DNA of 7,873 nt, from assembly GCA_002789895.1 (NCBI GenBank), contig PFUC01000084.1:1-7873 (forward strand), in the 5' to 3' direction. The notes under the pieces were generated by a model. The model was given only the letters and a program-made list of their open reading frames with translations. It was not told where the DNA came from and searched no databases. Within the stretch, counting starts at the first letter, position 1, and each line of letters opens with the position of its first letter. This document shows, piece after piece, positions 1 to 4,332 of this stretch. Both the position numbers and the translations under genes were made by a program. The stretch comes from Candidatus Collierbacteria bacterium CG_4_9_14_3_um_filter_43_16 (GTDB lineage Bacteria > Patescibacteriota > Microgenomatia > UBA1400 > MFAQ01).

Positions 1-124
1 CAACTTCACCCGACCAATTACCAAAGACTCTTGTTAACCAATATCTGGGGAGGGGGAGGTGATGTTACTTATTTTGCGACAAGTCTAATATATCTTGTAT
101 CTAATCTCCCCGCCACAATGACTA
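1..124. other. Unresolved left edge, no confident gene
   Basis: Two plus-strand frames are open at the window edge. One runs from position 1 to a TGA at 154-156 (51 codons) and would overlap the convergent coiled-coil gene by about 32 nt. The other runs from position 3 to a TGA at 60-62 and would encode a hydrophilic tail ending NQYLGRGR. Either could be the 3' end of a gene that begins outside the window, and I cannot choose between them. The stretch also holds a purine-rich G tract (47-59) and a short repeated TCTAAT about 16 nt apart (84-89, 100-105). I see no clear terminator for either strand. Confidence 0.3.
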
Positions 125-916
125 TTAAGGCATTGTTTTGTTTGCTGGAGCTGTGACGTACTGTTCTACCCTGCTCACTGCTTTTTCGGCGATTCGGGTC
201 ATCTGAGATGTCGTTTCCACCAAGACTCCGTTAAGACGAGTAATTTCACTCCGTAATGTCTCTATCGTCTTTCCATCATTTACTACTTGCTGTTCAAGCA
301 AATTGTTTTTAGACTTGGACTCAGCATTTTCGATGGCCCTTAGGTGTTCTAGCTCAATCTTTTGATCCTTCAAGGCTACTGCCACAGCATCATTTACTGT
401 CTTTTGCATCCTTGCTTCAAACATCTTTACTTGTCCCCTCAAACTTTCTAACTCCTCCTCTTGAGCCTTTAGAACTTCTTGTCTTTGTTTTAGATCGGTT
501 TCAACCTTCCTATTGGCTTCTGTTAATTCCAACTCTTGTCTCTCTTTACGAATTCTAAATCCATAATCGAACTCTTCTTCTTTTCTGATCCTTTCTTTCT
601 CAGATTCTTCCTTAATCTTTATTAGTTCTCGTTTTTGGTTCTCCCCAGCTTTTCTTACTTCTTCGATGAAATTCAATGCTTCGTTAAGTTTCTTTTCTAC
701 TTGCTCAACTGCTCCTGTCACTGTTTTGGTAACATCAGAAACTACAGTATTGGTATCAACCTCAAATCCTCTTTTGACGAGTTGTATTTTTTCGTCAAAA
801 TTTTCAGCGGTCTCTCCCTCAATTACAGAAGTTGCTAACTGCTGGTAAGCACTTAGTATTTCTTGTTTAGTGTTTTTGTCACTAACATTGGTTGTGTTTT
901 TTATTCCTCTTGGCAT
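125..916 (-). CDS. Coiled-coil protein of unknown function
   Basis: This encodes 263 residues. About residues 68-245 are dominated by Glu, Lys, Arg, Gln and Leu in heptad-like spacing, for example the stretch around RKERQELELTEANRK, which predicts a long alpha-helical coiled coil. The N-terminal ~65 residues are less regular and the last ~12 (VTAPANKTMP) look disordered. There is no signal peptide or membrane segment, so it should be cytoplasmic. I recognise no catalytic motif. Such proteins often act as scaffolds or bind partners, but nothing here identifies the partner. The ATG at 914-916 is the first in frame. There is no good Shine-Dalgarno sequence, and a GATAAA box with an upstream TGT lies only 9 nt before the ATG, so a short or nearly leaderless mRNA is possible. 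The strong coding pattern on this strand shows that the plus-strand ORFs at 635-848 are shadows. Confidence 0.8.
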   Translation of the reverse strand: MPRGIKNTTNVSDKNTKQEILSAYQQLATSVIEGETAENFDEKIQLVKRGFEVDTNTVVSDVTKTVTGAVEQVEKKLNEALNFIEEVRKAGENQKRELIKIKEESEKERIRKEEEFDYGFRIRKERQELELTEANRKVETDLKQRQEVLKAQEEELESLRGQVKMFEARMQKTVNDAVAVALKDQKIELEHLRAIENAESKSKNNLLEQQVVNDGKTIETLRSEITRLNGVLVETTSQMTRIAEKAVSRVEQYVTAPANKTMP

Positions 917-960
917 GACACAGAGTTTATCACAATTCTTACCTATTTAAAATACGCTCA

Positions 961-1002
961 CGTCGGAGTACCTCCTCGCAATGACGAGGGCGGTGTGGTT
1001 TA
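961..1002. repeat. REP-like palindromic element upstream of the regulator
   Basis: Read on the minus strand, 961-986 is CGTCATTGCGAGGAGG followed by TACTCCGACG, with CGTC/GACG ends. This matches the widespread intergenic family beginning CGTCATTGCGAGGAG. A second small hairpin is visible: CCTCG (974-978) pairs with CGAGG (985-989) around a 6-nt loop. There is no T-run, so it is not an intrinsic terminator. It lies in the 122-bp gap between two divergent genes. The family match is from memory; the base pairing is read directly. Confidence 0.6.
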
Positions 1003-1019
1003 ATTAATTGAAGAGGTAC

Positions 1020-1036
1020 TAATATTTAGGACAGAA
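1020..1036 (+). promoter_or_regulatory. Putative -10 box and ribosome binding site of the Trp-repressor-like gene
   Basis: TAATAT at 1020-1025 is a plausible -10 hexamer, but no good -35 is seen 16-18 nt upstream. TTAGGA ends at 1031, with AGGA (1028-1031) 7 nt before the ATG at 1039: a normal Shine-Dalgarno position that fixes the start. An 8-bp inverted repeat, AGTACCTC (967-974) and GAGGTACT (1013-1020), flanks the region and touches the -10, which would suit binding by a dimeric regulator. If TAATAT is the real -10, transcription would begin at about 1032, leaving too little leader for this ribosome site, so the true promoter may be further upstream. Confidence 0.4.
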
Positions 1037-1038
1037 AT

Positions 1039-1401
1039 ATGCAAGTTTCACAAAACCCCATTAACAAGACGCTGGAGAAACAGTTAGACCAAGTGTTTTA
1101 CCAGGTACTGGCGGAGATAAACTCGCCGGAGGATCTGAAGATGGTACTTGGTGACATCCTGACAGAGGGAGAAAGAAAGGCGATAATAAAAAGACTGGGG
1201 ATCGCTCTTTACCTGGATAAGAGACGAAACTACGAAGACGTCAAAAATAATATTAAGGTTAGTTCGGCCACTATTGCCACGGTAGCGGAGAACCTGGGGA
1301 ATTCCGGCTGGCAGGAGGTAATACGAAGAGTTAAAGCAGAAGAGTGGGCCAATGACTGGACGGATAAAATCACGGGTAGGATAAAGAGGATTTTTGGCTA
1401 G
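1039..1401 (+). CDS. Trp-repressor-like helix-turn-helix protein, YerC/YecD type
   Basis: The 120-residue length suits the all-helical Trp-repressor superfamily. The core is recognisable: LTEGERKAIIKRLGIALYL (residues 41-59), then a helix-turn-helix around NYEDVKNNIKVSSATIATV (about 64-82) in which SSATIATVAENL would be the recognition helix. YerC/YecD members are DNA-binding proteins whose ligand is usually unknown; a tryptophan-binding role cannot be assumed because no trp genes are nearby. The C-terminal ~30 residues (KAEEWANDWTDKITGRIKRIFG) extend past the HTH as a charged amphipathic tail. The start is supported by AGGA 7 nt upstream. It appears to be transcribed alone, with divergent coiled-coil gene upstream and a REP-like element downstream. 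The inverted repeat before it makes autoregulation possible, by inference only. Confidence 0.85.
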   Translation: MQVSQNPINKTLEKQLDQVFYQVLAEINSPEDLKMVLGDILTEGERKAIIKRLGIALYLDKRRNYEDVKNNIKVSSATIATVAENLGNSGWQEVIRRVKAEEWANDWTDKITGRIKRIFG

Positions 1402-1432
1402 GTGTAGAGACCGTTGAATAAGTAATATACCC

Positions 1433-1525
1433 TGTCATTCCCGACCTGAGTGGGCCGCTGGTACCCGAAGGGGTGAATCCATCCGGAACTTACTTATATA
1501 GATCCCCGCCTTCGCGGGGATGACA
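1433..1525. repeat. 93-bp REP/MITE-like element with terminal inverted repeats
   Basis: The ends are TGTCATTCCC (1433-1442) and GGGGATGACA (1516-1525), inverted with one mismatch. Inside the right end, ATCCCCGC (1502-1509) and GCGGGGAT (1514-1521) form an 8-bp stem with a 4-nt loop. A smaller hairpin, ACCC/GGGT with loop GAAG, sits at 1463-1474. The TGTCATTCCCG...CGGGGATGACA pattern is a common dispersed intergenic repeat in many bacteria, probably mobilised in trans. There is no transposase and no U-tract, so it is not a standard terminator, although its hairpins could shield the 3' end of the upstream mRNA. Confidence 0.75.
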
Positions 1526-1560
1526 AAACAATGTTATGCACACTAATTGGCCTATAACAG

Positions 1561-1588
1561 TTGACAGGGCGTTGGATTCTGATATAAT
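1561..1588 (+). promoter_or_regulatory. Consensus sigma70-type promoter with extended -10, driving the erm-like gene
   Basis: TTGACA at 1561-1566 and TATAAT at 1583-1588 both match consensus at 6 of 6 positions, with a 16-nt spacer. TGA directly before the hexamer (1580-1582) gives the extended -10 TGn motif. The start site should be near 1594-1596, leaving a leader of about 28 nt. That leader has no Shine-Dalgarno sequence; just before the ATG it is pyrimidine-rich (CATCCTCCGCC). It is the strongest promoter by sequence in the window. Confidence 0.85.
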
Positions 1589-1622
1589 GAGGTTATAGTG
1601 ATTATTTGCTTCATCCTCCGCC

Positions 1623-2399
1623 ATGTTCAATGCAAAGCAAAAACTACTATCACAGAACTTTCTTGGGAATAAGGCGCTGATATCTAGGCTTATCATCAGC
1701 TCTGGTATCTTATGGCATGATACTGTTTTGGAGATAGGGGCCGGAAACGGCAATATTACCGAGGGTTTACTATCAGTTTCCGGGAAAGTGATTGCAGTGG
1801 AAATAGACAAAGCGTTGGCCGACCAAGTGTCTAATCGATTTGGAAACAATAAAGCTTTGGAGATCGTTTGTGGAAATTTTTTGGATTTTGAACTACCAAA
1901 AGAACCATACAGAGTCTTTTCGAATATTCCATTTTCTATAACAGGGGAGATTGTTAAGAGGTTGTTGTTTTCGGATAACCCACCAAACATATGCGATCTG
2001 ATTGTCCAAAAAGAAGCCGCCGAAAAATTCATGGTTAATCAGGGAAAGAAGAGCATGCTCTCCATTCTTTTTTATCCTTGGTTTGAAATGAAAATCAGTC
2101 ACATTTTCAAAAGAACCGATTTTAGACCTATTCCCAGTGTAGACTTGTGCCTGCTACAGATTGTCAAAAGATCAACACCTTTAGTTCACGCCCAAGATAC
2201 GAACGAATTTCGTAACTACGTGGTTTACAAATATACTAAGTGCAGATCAGTTGGTGAATGGCCAGCGGCACAATGGGTAAACTCGTATACAAGAGTCCTA
2301 CATTCTCGTGGATCGTTCGTAAAATGGCAAAGAGATCAAAGAAAGCTAAAAAAGATACACCGAACTAGAACTGATAGAAATTGGAAAAAAATATTTTAA
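1623..2399 (+). CDS. Erm/KsgA-family rRNA adenine N6-methyltransferase
   Basis: This is a SAM-dependent enzyme expected to methylate an adenine in rRNA: A2058 of 23S rRNA if Erm-like, giving macrolide resistance, or the 16S helix-45 adenines if KsgA-like. The N-terminus has QNFLGNKALISRLI (about 11-24). SAM motif I is VLEIGAGNGNIT (about 36-47) and motif II is VIAVEID (about 57-63). The catalytic motif IV is NIPF (about 100-103), nearer to Erm NIPY/F than to KsgA NLPY. FRPIPSVDLCLLQI (about 167-180) is the usual post-catalytic segment. The 258-residue length is normal. ATG 1623 is the only start, since an in-frame TGA lies at 1599. The last ~55 residues are basic and do not resemble the usual Erm helical tail, and another open frame runs beneath them. 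The stop overlaps that of the convergent gene by 4 nt. The family is secure; the Erm-versus-KsgA choice is moderately so. Confidence 0.85.
   Translation: MFNAKQKLLSQNFLGNKALISRLIISSGILWHDTVLEIGAGNGNITEGLLSVSGKVIAVEIDKALADQVSNRFGNNKALEIVCGNFLDFELPKEPYRVFSNIPFSITGEIVKRLLFSDNPPNICDLIVQKEAAEKFMVNQGKKSMLSILFYPWFEMKISHIFKRTDFRPIPSVDLCLLQIVKRSTPLVHAQDTNEFRNYVVYKYTKCRSVGEWPAAQWVNSYTRVLHSRGSFVKWQRDQRKLKKIHRTRTDRNWKKIF
2258..2368 (+). other. Overlapping small ORF, or lost C-terminal frame, inside the erm-like gene
   Basis: In the +2 frame relative to the methyltransferase, an ATG at 2258 (alternative ATG at 2273) opens 36 codons ending at TAG 2366-2368. The product is very basic, containing KLVYKSPTFSWIVRK and a tail KRSKKAKKDTPN. 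No Shine-Dalgarno sequence precedes either ATG. Its composition looks at least as protein-like as the methyltransferase frame here, so it may be a nested microprotein, a sign of a frameshift in the methyltransferase tail, or chance. Confidence 0.25.
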
Positions 2400-3010
2400 T
2401 ATTCTTCTAAAATACTGCCATTATCATTATTAGCATTAGTAGATTTGGCGATGATAGTGGGTGTCGGATATATAAAAGTCCAAGACTTGATAATATCAGA
2501 GGTATCATTTCCGGTAATGGTGACCAAAACGTCATTATCAATACAAGCAATTATTTCTTGACCATCTTTAAATATTTTCTTGGCTGGACGTTCGTCCAAT
2601 GTCGTATCCAGGGCAGAGTTTTGGCCAGCCCATGCATCTAAATTTTTATTTGTATTGTCTGTCATAATTATCTGTGCGGTTTTATTAGAGGGAAAAACAA
2701 GAGTAATGTTCGCATAGTTTTTCTTATCATCAGGATGATAATCTATACTGGTGCCTTCCGGATACTTGAAGGAAAAACCAGCCTCATCTATCCAGGTTAA
2801 CATCTTGATTGGAGTCGCAGTAGGCGTAAGGGAAGTTATTTCGGTTATTTCTTGTTTCCTCGGTTCTCGCTTGGAAAACGAATAAGTGACAGAAGCGCCA
2901 ATTAAAAGAAGCGCGGTAACCGGAACAAGGATTCGTTTTGAAAAAAAGAAGCTCTTGGGAATTTTTGACCTGTACCGTGATTTTTTTATTGATTGGTGCC
3001 TCTCCAGCAT
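2396..3010 (-). CDS. Single-pass membrane-anchored protein with extracytoplasmic domain
   Basis: From ATG 3010 this encodes 204 residues. A basic cytoplasmic N-terminus (about 1-26) precedes one hydrophobic helix, ILVPVTALLLIGASVTY (27-43), so the rest should lie outside the cell. A Thr/Pro linker (TSLTPTATP, about 59-67) leads to a compact beta-rich domain. That domain begins IDEAGFSFKYPEG (about 74-86), a pattern reminiscent of PsbP-like or other small extracytoplasmic domains, and ends near SWTFIYPTPT. The tail is Asn-rich. No enzymatic residues are recognisable. No ATG, GTG or TTG lies between 3010 and the membrane helix, so ATG 3010 is the best start although no ribosome site precedes it. 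That start makes the first ~73 nt antisense to the plus-strand exported-protein gene. The longer ORF reaching 3151 is rejected because that part is antisense to a better-supported coding frame. Confidence 0.7.
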   Translation of the reverse strand: MLERHQSIKKSRYRSKIPKSFFFSKRILVPVTALLLIGASVTYSFSKREPRKQEITEITSLTPTATPIKMLTWIDEAGFSFKYPEGTSIDYHPDDKKNYANITLVFPSNKTAQIIMTDNTNKNLDAWAGQNSALDTTLDERPAKKIFKDGQEIIACIDNDVLVTITGNDTSDIIKSWTFIYPTPTIIAKSTNANNDNGSILEEY

Positions 3011-3334
3011 TGGCAGCCAAAAAGAGAGTGGGGAAAAAACAGTAGTAACAACTGCTTCGAGGAATAGCCCCTTGTCAATATCTGCCAAATTTAGTGGGTG
3101 GAAGCAGTACTTGAATGTGAGCTTCAAAGGAGTGAGCAACACAAAAGACATTGCTTATGAGTTAATCTATGCCAGTAACGGTGTAGATCAGGGAGCAGGC
3201 GGTAGAGTATTTTGGGATCATGCTCCTACAGGGTTTGTACAGCTCATAAAAATGTAAATACTGTGCGTCTGAGGATCACCTATCAGACCACTGGTGGTCA
3301 AAGCGTGGTAAAAAACTATAAGGTTAGATATTGA
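2938..3334 (+). pseudogene. Small exported protein gene carrying two -1 frameshifts
   Basis: Three consecutive plus-strand frames join into one protein of about 132 residues. Frame 1 starts at TTG 2938, with AAGGA (2927-2931) 6 nt upstream. It encodes a KKR-initiated signal peptide with core VIFLLIGASPALA and an ALA|A cleavage site, then KKRVGKK before stopping at TAG 3043. Frame 2 takes over at GGGGAAAAAAC (3030-3040) and encodes TVVTTASRNSPLSIS, then FSGWKQYLNVSF and YELIYASNGVDQGAGG, reaching TAA at 3255-3257. Frame 3 takes over near GTATTTTGGG (3207-3216) and encodes GSCSYRVCTAHKN (a C-x4-C pair) and VRLRITYQ, ending in VVKNYKVRY and TGA 3332-3334. One extra A at the first junction and one extra T or G at the second would restore a single frame. 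It resembles small secreted beta-rich proteins I associate with candidate-phyla genomes. Sequencing error, recoding and true decay all remain possible. Confidence 0.75.
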
Positions 3335-3399
3335 TTAGGTAGTCCGCTGGAAAGCTGTGCTAATATTTTAATCGTGTTATCATACTATTTTCATCAGAC

Positions 3400-3408
3400 T
3401 GGTAGAAT
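3400..3408 (+). promoter_or_regulatory. Putative extended -10 promoter for the GIY-YIG gene
   Basis: TGGTAGAAT is an extended -10 (TGn plus a hexamer matching TATAAT at 5 of 6 positions). No recognisable -35 lies 16-18 nt upstream. The predicted leader would be about 90 nt and would include the palindrome TCGATATCGA (3424-3433) and the hairpin at 3473-3491. Confidence 0.35.
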
Positions 3409-3423
3409 TAATTAGTGGACAAA

Positions 3424-3433
3424 TCGATATCGA
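3424..3433. promoter_or_regulatory. 10-bp perfect palindrome in the GIY-YIG leader
   Basis: TCGATATCGA is self-complementary and lies just downstream of the proposed start site. It could be an operator or a chance palindrome; there is no second copy in the window. Confidence 0.25.
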
Positions 3434-3472
3434 CAGGGACTTGGGACATTGTTTGGCAACAATTAAACACTC

Positions 3473-3491
3473 AACTGGAGAACTTCCAGTT
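3473..3491 (+). promoter_or_regulatory. Leader hairpin 12 nt before the GIY-YIG start codon
   Basis: AACTGGA (3473-3479) and TCCAGTT (3485-3491) form a perfect 7-bp stem with a 5-nt loop. The ATG at 3504 follows CTAGACTTTTCT and has no Shine-Dalgarno sequence. In RNA the stem could affect ribosome access; in DNA it could be a dimer site. No ligand-binding architecture is visible. Confidence 0.4.
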
Positions 3492-3503
3492 CTAGACTTT
3501 TCT

Positions 3504-3764
3504 ATGAATTACTTTGTGTATATCTTGAGAACGTCGGCTAACACATTGTATATTGGACAAACTAATAATCTGGAGCGAAGGGTCAGAGAACATCAAAGTA
3601 AAACCTGTAGATCGGCCAAGTATGTACGCTGCTTTGACAATGTCGAACTGGTCTACACTGAAGAACAGCCAACTAGAGGAGAGGCAATGAGGAGGGAAAG
3701 AGAACTGAAAAGGTGGACAAAAGAGAAAAAAGAAATGCTGGTGACGGGGAAATTGTGTGTATAA
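3504..3764 (+). CDS. GIY-YIG domain protein, UPF0213/YhbQ type
   Basis: The 86-residue product is essentially one GIY-YIG domain. The paired motifs are YFVYIL (3-8) and YIGQT (16-20), followed by NNLERRVREH (21-30) with the conserved arginine. EAMRRERELKRW (60-71) supplies the metal-binding glutamate, probably Glu60, and the basic helix. Stand-alone proteins of this type are predicted Mg-dependent DNA endonucleases, possibly in repair; the substrate is generally not known. The start is taken at ATG 3504 because the family begins a few residues before VYIL. The frame can be extended upstream to a TTG at 3441, but that portion lacks family character and carries the leader hairpin. The stop codon TAA (3762-3764) sits inside the -10 box and palindrome of the next gene, so the two units are tightly packed but separately promoted. 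Confidence 0.88.
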   Translation: MNYFVYILRTSANTLYIGQTNNLERRVREHQSKTCRSAKYVRCFDNVELVYTEEQPTRGEAMRRERELKRWTKEKKEMLVTGKLCV

Positions 3765-3771
3765 TATACAC
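3757..3771 (+). promoter_or_regulatory. Perfect -10 box inside a 15-bp palindrome (candidate operator)
   Basis: GTGTATAATATACAC is an inverted repeat: GTGTATA, central A, TATACAC. It contains TATAAT (3760-3765), a 6 of 6 match to the -10 consensus. No good -35 is seen at normal spacing, so the promoter may need an activator or rely on the -10. A dimeric regulator bound here would block polymerase directly. Expected start of transcription is about 3772. Confidence 0.55.
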
Positions 3772-3775
3772 TATC

Positions 3776-3799
3776 ATGGCCTTAGCTAAAAATAAATGA
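3776..3799 (+). CDS. Possible 7-codon leader ORF (MALAKNK)
   Basis: ATG at 3776 lies only about 4 nt after the expected start of transcription and encodes seven residues ending at TGA 3797-3799. That stop overlaps the next gene's start in an ATGA arrangement, the same join used between the next two genes. The next gene has no Shine-Dalgarno sequence, so translation of this leader followed by re-initiation would explain how it is translated. A chance ATG is the alternative. Confidence 0.3.
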   Translation: MALAKNK

Positions 3800-4332
3800 A
3801 GGATGTAGGGGTATTGCTGGGTCGATTTTCCCCTTTTTATAAAGGCCATCAAGCTCAGTCTGATTCGATGATCAGAGAGAGAGGTTTGGAAAATTGTTTG
3901 ATAATAATCGGATCGTCTGACTCGTGTAACTACCGAACCCCTTTTTCTTATGAACAGAGACGGAAAATTATTAAGCAAATTTACCCGGAGATGAAGATTG
4001 TCCCCTTACCGGACGTAAACCCCGAGCTGGTTTATTTTGACGGCAGTACAAATAATCAGTGGTTGGCAGAAATAGAAAAGTTGGAGAAAAATATATCCGT
4101 TAGATTTGTTTTTTATGGAGGAAGTAAAGAATATCTGGCGATGTTAGCCATGAGGTTTATGACAAAGATCGTGGCAAGCCGATCCGGAAAGGGTGGTAGA
4201 AACCAAGCACTGGTCTTGGTTTATTTGCCAGTCGATAATGATACACTGATATTATCGTTTGATTCCGATGGAATCCTAACGGATAAATTAGGGTCAAATG
4301 TAGCCGACCTGATAATGATATTAAAAATATGA
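3796..4332 (+). CDS. Nucleotidyltransferase-like protein related to NMN adenylyltransferases
   Basis: The 178-residue product starts with VGVLLGRFSPFYKGHQA (about 4-20), the phosphate-binding loop and HxGH-type signature of the cytidylyltransferase-like fold. IIIGSSDS (about 36-43) and RTPFSYEQRRKII (about 47-59) also match the NadM-like NMN adenylyltransferase pattern, which makes NAD from NMN and ATP. Two features depart from it. The first His of HxGH is Tyr (YKGH). No ISxTxxR motif is visible in the C-terminal half; the region where it is expected reads SRSGKGGRNQALVLVY, and the tail SFDSDGILTDKLGSNVADLI is unlike the family I know. It may therefore be a divergent or repurposed enzyme. ATG 3796 is forced by an in-frame TAA at 3793-3795. 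Its TGA overlaps the transketolase ATG by 4 nt, so the genes are translationally coupled. Confidence 0.72.
   Translation: MKDVGVLLGRFSPFYKGHQAQSDSMIRERGLENCLIIIGSSDSCNYRTPFSYEQRRKIIKQIYPEMKIVPLPDVNPELVYFDGSTNNQWLAEIEKLEKNISVRFVFYGGSKEYLAMLAMRFMTKIVASRSGKGGRNQALVLVYLPVDNDTLILSFDSDGILTDKLGSNVADLIMILKI

Noticed and set aside
47..59. G-rich tract as a G-quadruplex or ribosome site
   Set aside because: There are only three G-runs, the last just two bases, and the ATG that follows is too close and opens only eight codons.
1588..1599. ATG AGG TTA TAG, an MRL mini-ORF resembling macrolide-arrest peptides of erm leaders
   Set aside because: Its ATG begins at the last base pair region of the -10 box, upstream of the expected transcript start, so it should not be in the mRNA.
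1490..2032. 180-codon minus-strand ORF
   Set aside because: It is antisense to the methyltransferase, whose motifs I, II and IV are clear, and its C-terminal end reads through the REP-like element.
2240..2320. tRNA-like look, including CAGTTGGT resembling a D-arm
   Set aside because: No acceptor stem, anticodon arm or T-arm can be paired around it.
3030..3045. Programmed -1 ribosomal frameshift at G GGG AAA AAA C
   Set aside because: The zero-frame phasing does not place the codons on a classic X XXY YYZ slip site, and no downstream stem-loop or internal ribosome site is evident; a missing base or transcript slippage is simpler. Not fully excluded.
2396..3151. Longer form of the minus-strand membrane protein starting at 3151
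   Set aside because: The extra 47 residues are antisense to the well-patterned plus-strand exported protein and lack a ribosome site.
3441..3503. TTG-started N-terminal extension of the GIY-YIG protein
   Set aside because: The family starts a few residues before VYIL, the extension has no domain character, and it covers a perfect hairpin typical of a leader.
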